Shown: piece after piece, positions 6,605-7,727 of the stretch
Layout: each line of letters opens with the position of its first letter
Position numbering within the stretch: position 1 is the first letter of the stretch
NCBI GenBank assembly: GCA_005879255.1
Contig: VBKY01000136.1
Coordinates: 1 to 7,727 of the forward strand
DNA from: Deltaproteobacteria bacterium
Lineage (GTDB): Bacteria; Desulfobacterota_B; Binatia; UBA9968
Direction of reading: 5' to 3'
DNA length: 7,727 nucleotides
The notes under the pieces: generated by a model
What the model was told of the DNA's origin: nothing
What the model saw: only the letters and a program-made list of their open reading frames with translations
Database searches by the model: none
Program-made: the position numbers and the translations under genes

Positions 6605-7579
6605 ATGGCAAACCAGACAATAACCATAGGCTGCCGCGACTATGACCATACACGCGCGCTCGCCGACGGCAGAGTCAAAGTAGACGGCATCGAATTGAAA
6701 TTCGTAAATATCTCACCTCCGTCGCAGATATTTCTGCGCATGCTCCACGACGAAGAGTTCGACGCTTCAGAGATGTCTCTGTCGAATTACATGATCGCGC
6801 TCGGCAAAGGCGATCATCGATTCGTCGCCATCCCGGTCTTTCCGTCGCGGGTTTTTCGTCACTCGTATATCTGGATCCATACCGAGGCCGGCATCCAAAA
6901 ACCGCAGGACTTAAAAGGCAAGAAAGTCGGCATTGCCGATTACTCGATGACGGCGCTGCTTTTTGTCCGCGGGCTATTGCAACACCAATATGGCGTCCTG
7001 CCCCAGGACATTCACTGGTTTCGCCGCCGCTCAGAGCATGTTGCCATCGATATCCCGCCGGGCATCCGCATCGATAGTATTGCCAAGGATCAGACGCTCG
7101 ACGGTCTCTTCGAGGACGGCCGGCTTGATGCCCTCGCGGTGACCTCACCGCCACGCGCTTTTTTGCAAGGATCGCCGGTGGTGCGACGTCTGTTTCCCGA
7201 CTGCCGAACCGTTGAAGCGGAATATTATCGGCAGACCAAGATTTTTCCGATCATGCACATGGTGGTGATCCGGCGTGCCATTTACGAGCAAGAGCCGACG
7301 GTCGCAATTCGACTCGCGGAAGGATTTGAAGCCGCCAAGCGCAAAGCCTTCGAAGACTACACAGAAGGCTTGTCATCGCTGCCTTGGGTAAATTTGGATT
7401 TAGAATACGCTCAACAAGTACTGGGGAAAGATGTCTATCCGTATGGAGTTAAGAAAAATCTTCCGACCTTGGAGGCTGCCACTCTCTATTCGCATGAGCA
7501 AGGCTTAACCCAGAGAAGATTCGCAGTAAACGAATTGTTCGCGCGGGAAACTTTAGAACTCTGTGGCGGAATTGAGTGA
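6605..7579 (+). CDS. 4,5-dihydroxyphthalate decarboxylase-like protein (PBP2 fold)
   Basis: A 324-residue protein that resembles the 4,5-dihydroxyphthalate decarboxylase (Pht5) family across its whole length. This family uses a periplasmic-binding-protein fold, and Pht5 itself removes a carboxyl group from 4,5-dihydroxyphthalate to give protocatechuate. Recognisable stretches are 'DYDHTRALADGRVKVDGIEL' (12-31), 'FDASEMSLSNYM' (52-63), 'AIPVFPSRVFRHSYIW' (75-90), 'KPQDLKGKKVGIADY' (99-113), 'RGLLQHQYGVLPQDIHW' (122-138), 'RRLFPD' (194-199), 'IFPIMHMVVIRR' (213-224) and 'SHEQGL' (296-301). Unlike the two other binding-protein-like products here, it begins at the first beta strand with no signal peptide, which argues for a cytoplasmic enzyme rather than a transport receptor. 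The start is firm, since GGAGGA lies 4 bases before the ATG. Many homologues carry this name without biochemical proof, so the substrate remains open. The gene is divergent from the VOC operon and ends 15 bases before a strong terminator. Confidence 0.88.
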   Translation: MANQTITIGCRDYDHTRALADGRVKVDGIELKFVNISPPSQIFLRMLHDEEFDASEMSLSNYMIALGKGDHRFVAIPVFPSRVFRHSYIWIHTEAGIQKPQDLKGKKVGIADYSMTALLFVRGLLQHQYGVLPQDIHWFRRRSEHVAIDIPPGIRIDSIAKDQTLDGLFEDGRLDALAVTSPPRAFLQGSPVVRRLFPDCRTVEAEYYRQTKIFPIMHMVVIRRAIYEQEPTVAIRLAEGFEAAKRKAFEDYTEGLSSLPWVNLDLEYAQQVLGKDVYPYGVKKNLPTLEAATLYSHEQGLTQRRFAVNELFARETLELCGGIE

Positions 7580-7593
7580 GAGCGGTTAAAAGC

Positions 7594-7619
7594 AGGCCCG
7601 TGTCATATGACACGGGCCT
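7594..7619. terminator. bidirectional palindromic terminator
   Basis: A perfect 26-base palindrome: AGGCCCGTGTCAT (7594-7606) followed by its exact reverse complement (7607-7619). As RNA it folds into an 11-bp GC-rich stem with an AUAU loop. On the plus strand it follows the TGA of the Pht5-like gene by 14 bases and is trailed by TTGTT. On the minus strand it follows the stop at 7654 and is trailed by GCTTTTAA. The better T-run is thus on the minus side, and it probably ends both convergent genes. Confidence 0.85.
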
Positions 7620-7653
7620 TGTTACCGTGTTCAAAATCTCGCGTCTTAACTTA

Positions 7654-7727
7654 TCATGACGTCGGTTTGCTATCGCTGATGACGAAACGAGCCCGGCGAT
7701 TTCTTGCCCAGCACTCTTCGGTTTGCT
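7654..7727 (-). CDS. C-terminus of an OmpA/Pal-family protein (partial)
   Basis: The minus-strand frame entering at the right edge gives 23 residues before a TGA at 7654-7656. It reads QTEECWARNRRARFVISD followed by a short polar tail. The segment 'CWARNRRARFVI' matches the conserved end of the OmpA-like peptidoglycan-binding domain, in which N-x-x-R/NRRA followed by a hydrophobic strand is the family hallmark. The TEECW context is typical of Pal lipoproteins, which anchor the outer membrane to peptidoglycan as part of the Tol-Pal system. The rest of the gene, including any signal peptide or lipobox, is outside the window, so Pal versus another OmpA-domain protein cannot be settled. The gene is convergent with the Pht5-like gene and is followed by the shared palindromic terminator 35 bases beyond its stop. 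Confidence 0.7.
   Translation of the reverse strand, partial: QTEECWARNRRARFVISDSKPTS

Noticed and set aside
6675..7154. 159-codon minus-strand frame inside the Pht5-like gene
   Set aside because: It is antisense to a strongly supported gene. The product is Arg-rich and low in structure, as expected from reading a coding strand backwards.
7670..7727. Minus-strand frame ending 'RRVLGKKSPGSFRHQR' that looks like an AraC-family C-terminus
   Set aside because: The G-x-x-S-P-x-x-F-R pattern has one residue too many for the usual AraC ending. The neighbouring minus frame gives a much better match to the OmpA/Pal C-terminus. Only one of the two can be the real gene.
7449..7727. Minus-strand frame running from the right edge through the terminator into the Pht5-like gene
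   Set aside because: It overlaps a well-supported gene and a perfect terminator, has no good start, and its product has no recognisable pattern.

Overview
The window looks like bacterial chromosome of moderate-to-high GC, densely coded, with ordinary Shine-Dalgarno sites. The gene content suggests a free-living soil, groundwater or sediment Gram-negative bacterium. It includes secreted NMT1/TauA-type binding proteins, a type II secretion/type IV pilus ATPase, and the tail of an OmpA/Pal-like outer-membrane protein. Several NMT1-type binding proteins next to a 4,5-dihydroxyphthalate-decarboxylase-like gene are reminiscent of uncultivated deltaproteobacterial, Binatota-like or Rokubacteria genomes. 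That placement is a guess from gene content, not a measurement.

Layout. Positions 1-114 hold the apparent 3' end of a plus-strand gene, followed by a small hairpin. A minus-strand gene (217-1212, GTG start favoured) encodes a secreted NMT1/TauA-like binding protein. A gene-poor stretch of about 590 bases (1213-1799) separates it from a divergent plus-strand gene (1800-3926) for a GspE/PilB-type ATPase with an unusually repetitive N-terminus. A 60-base convergent gap follows. A three-gene minus-strand operon then reads 6392 to 3987: a VOC-fold (glyoxalase/dioxygenase superfamily) protein, a PuuE-like member of the polysaccharide-deacetylase superfamily, and a second secreted NMT1-like binding protein. 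Divergent from it, across a 212-base region with a good promoter, is a plus-strand gene (6605-7579) for a cytoplasmic 4,5-dihydroxyphthalate-decarboxylase-like protein with a periplasmic-binding-protein fold. This ends at a strong palindromic terminator shared with a convergent minus-strand gene, whose last codons (7654-7727) look like the end of an OmpA/Pal domain.

How the genes may work together. The operon and the divergent Pht5-like gene form a plausible small-molecule uptake and breakdown unit: a periplasmic binding protein, a hydrolase of the C-N bond-cleaving CE4/PuuE superfamily, a metal-dependent VOC enzyme, and a decarboxylase-like protein. No ABC permease or ATPase gene is present, so both binding proteins depend on partners elsewhere or act in another way. 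The ATPase gene appears to be a separate unit, with no other secretion or pilus gene visible. I saw no tRNA, rRNA, CRISPR array, insertion sequence, phage gene or other sign of recent mobility. The most unusual items are the repeated putative c-di-GMP-binding motifs in the ATPase and the loss of canonical metal ligands in the deacetylase-fold protein.
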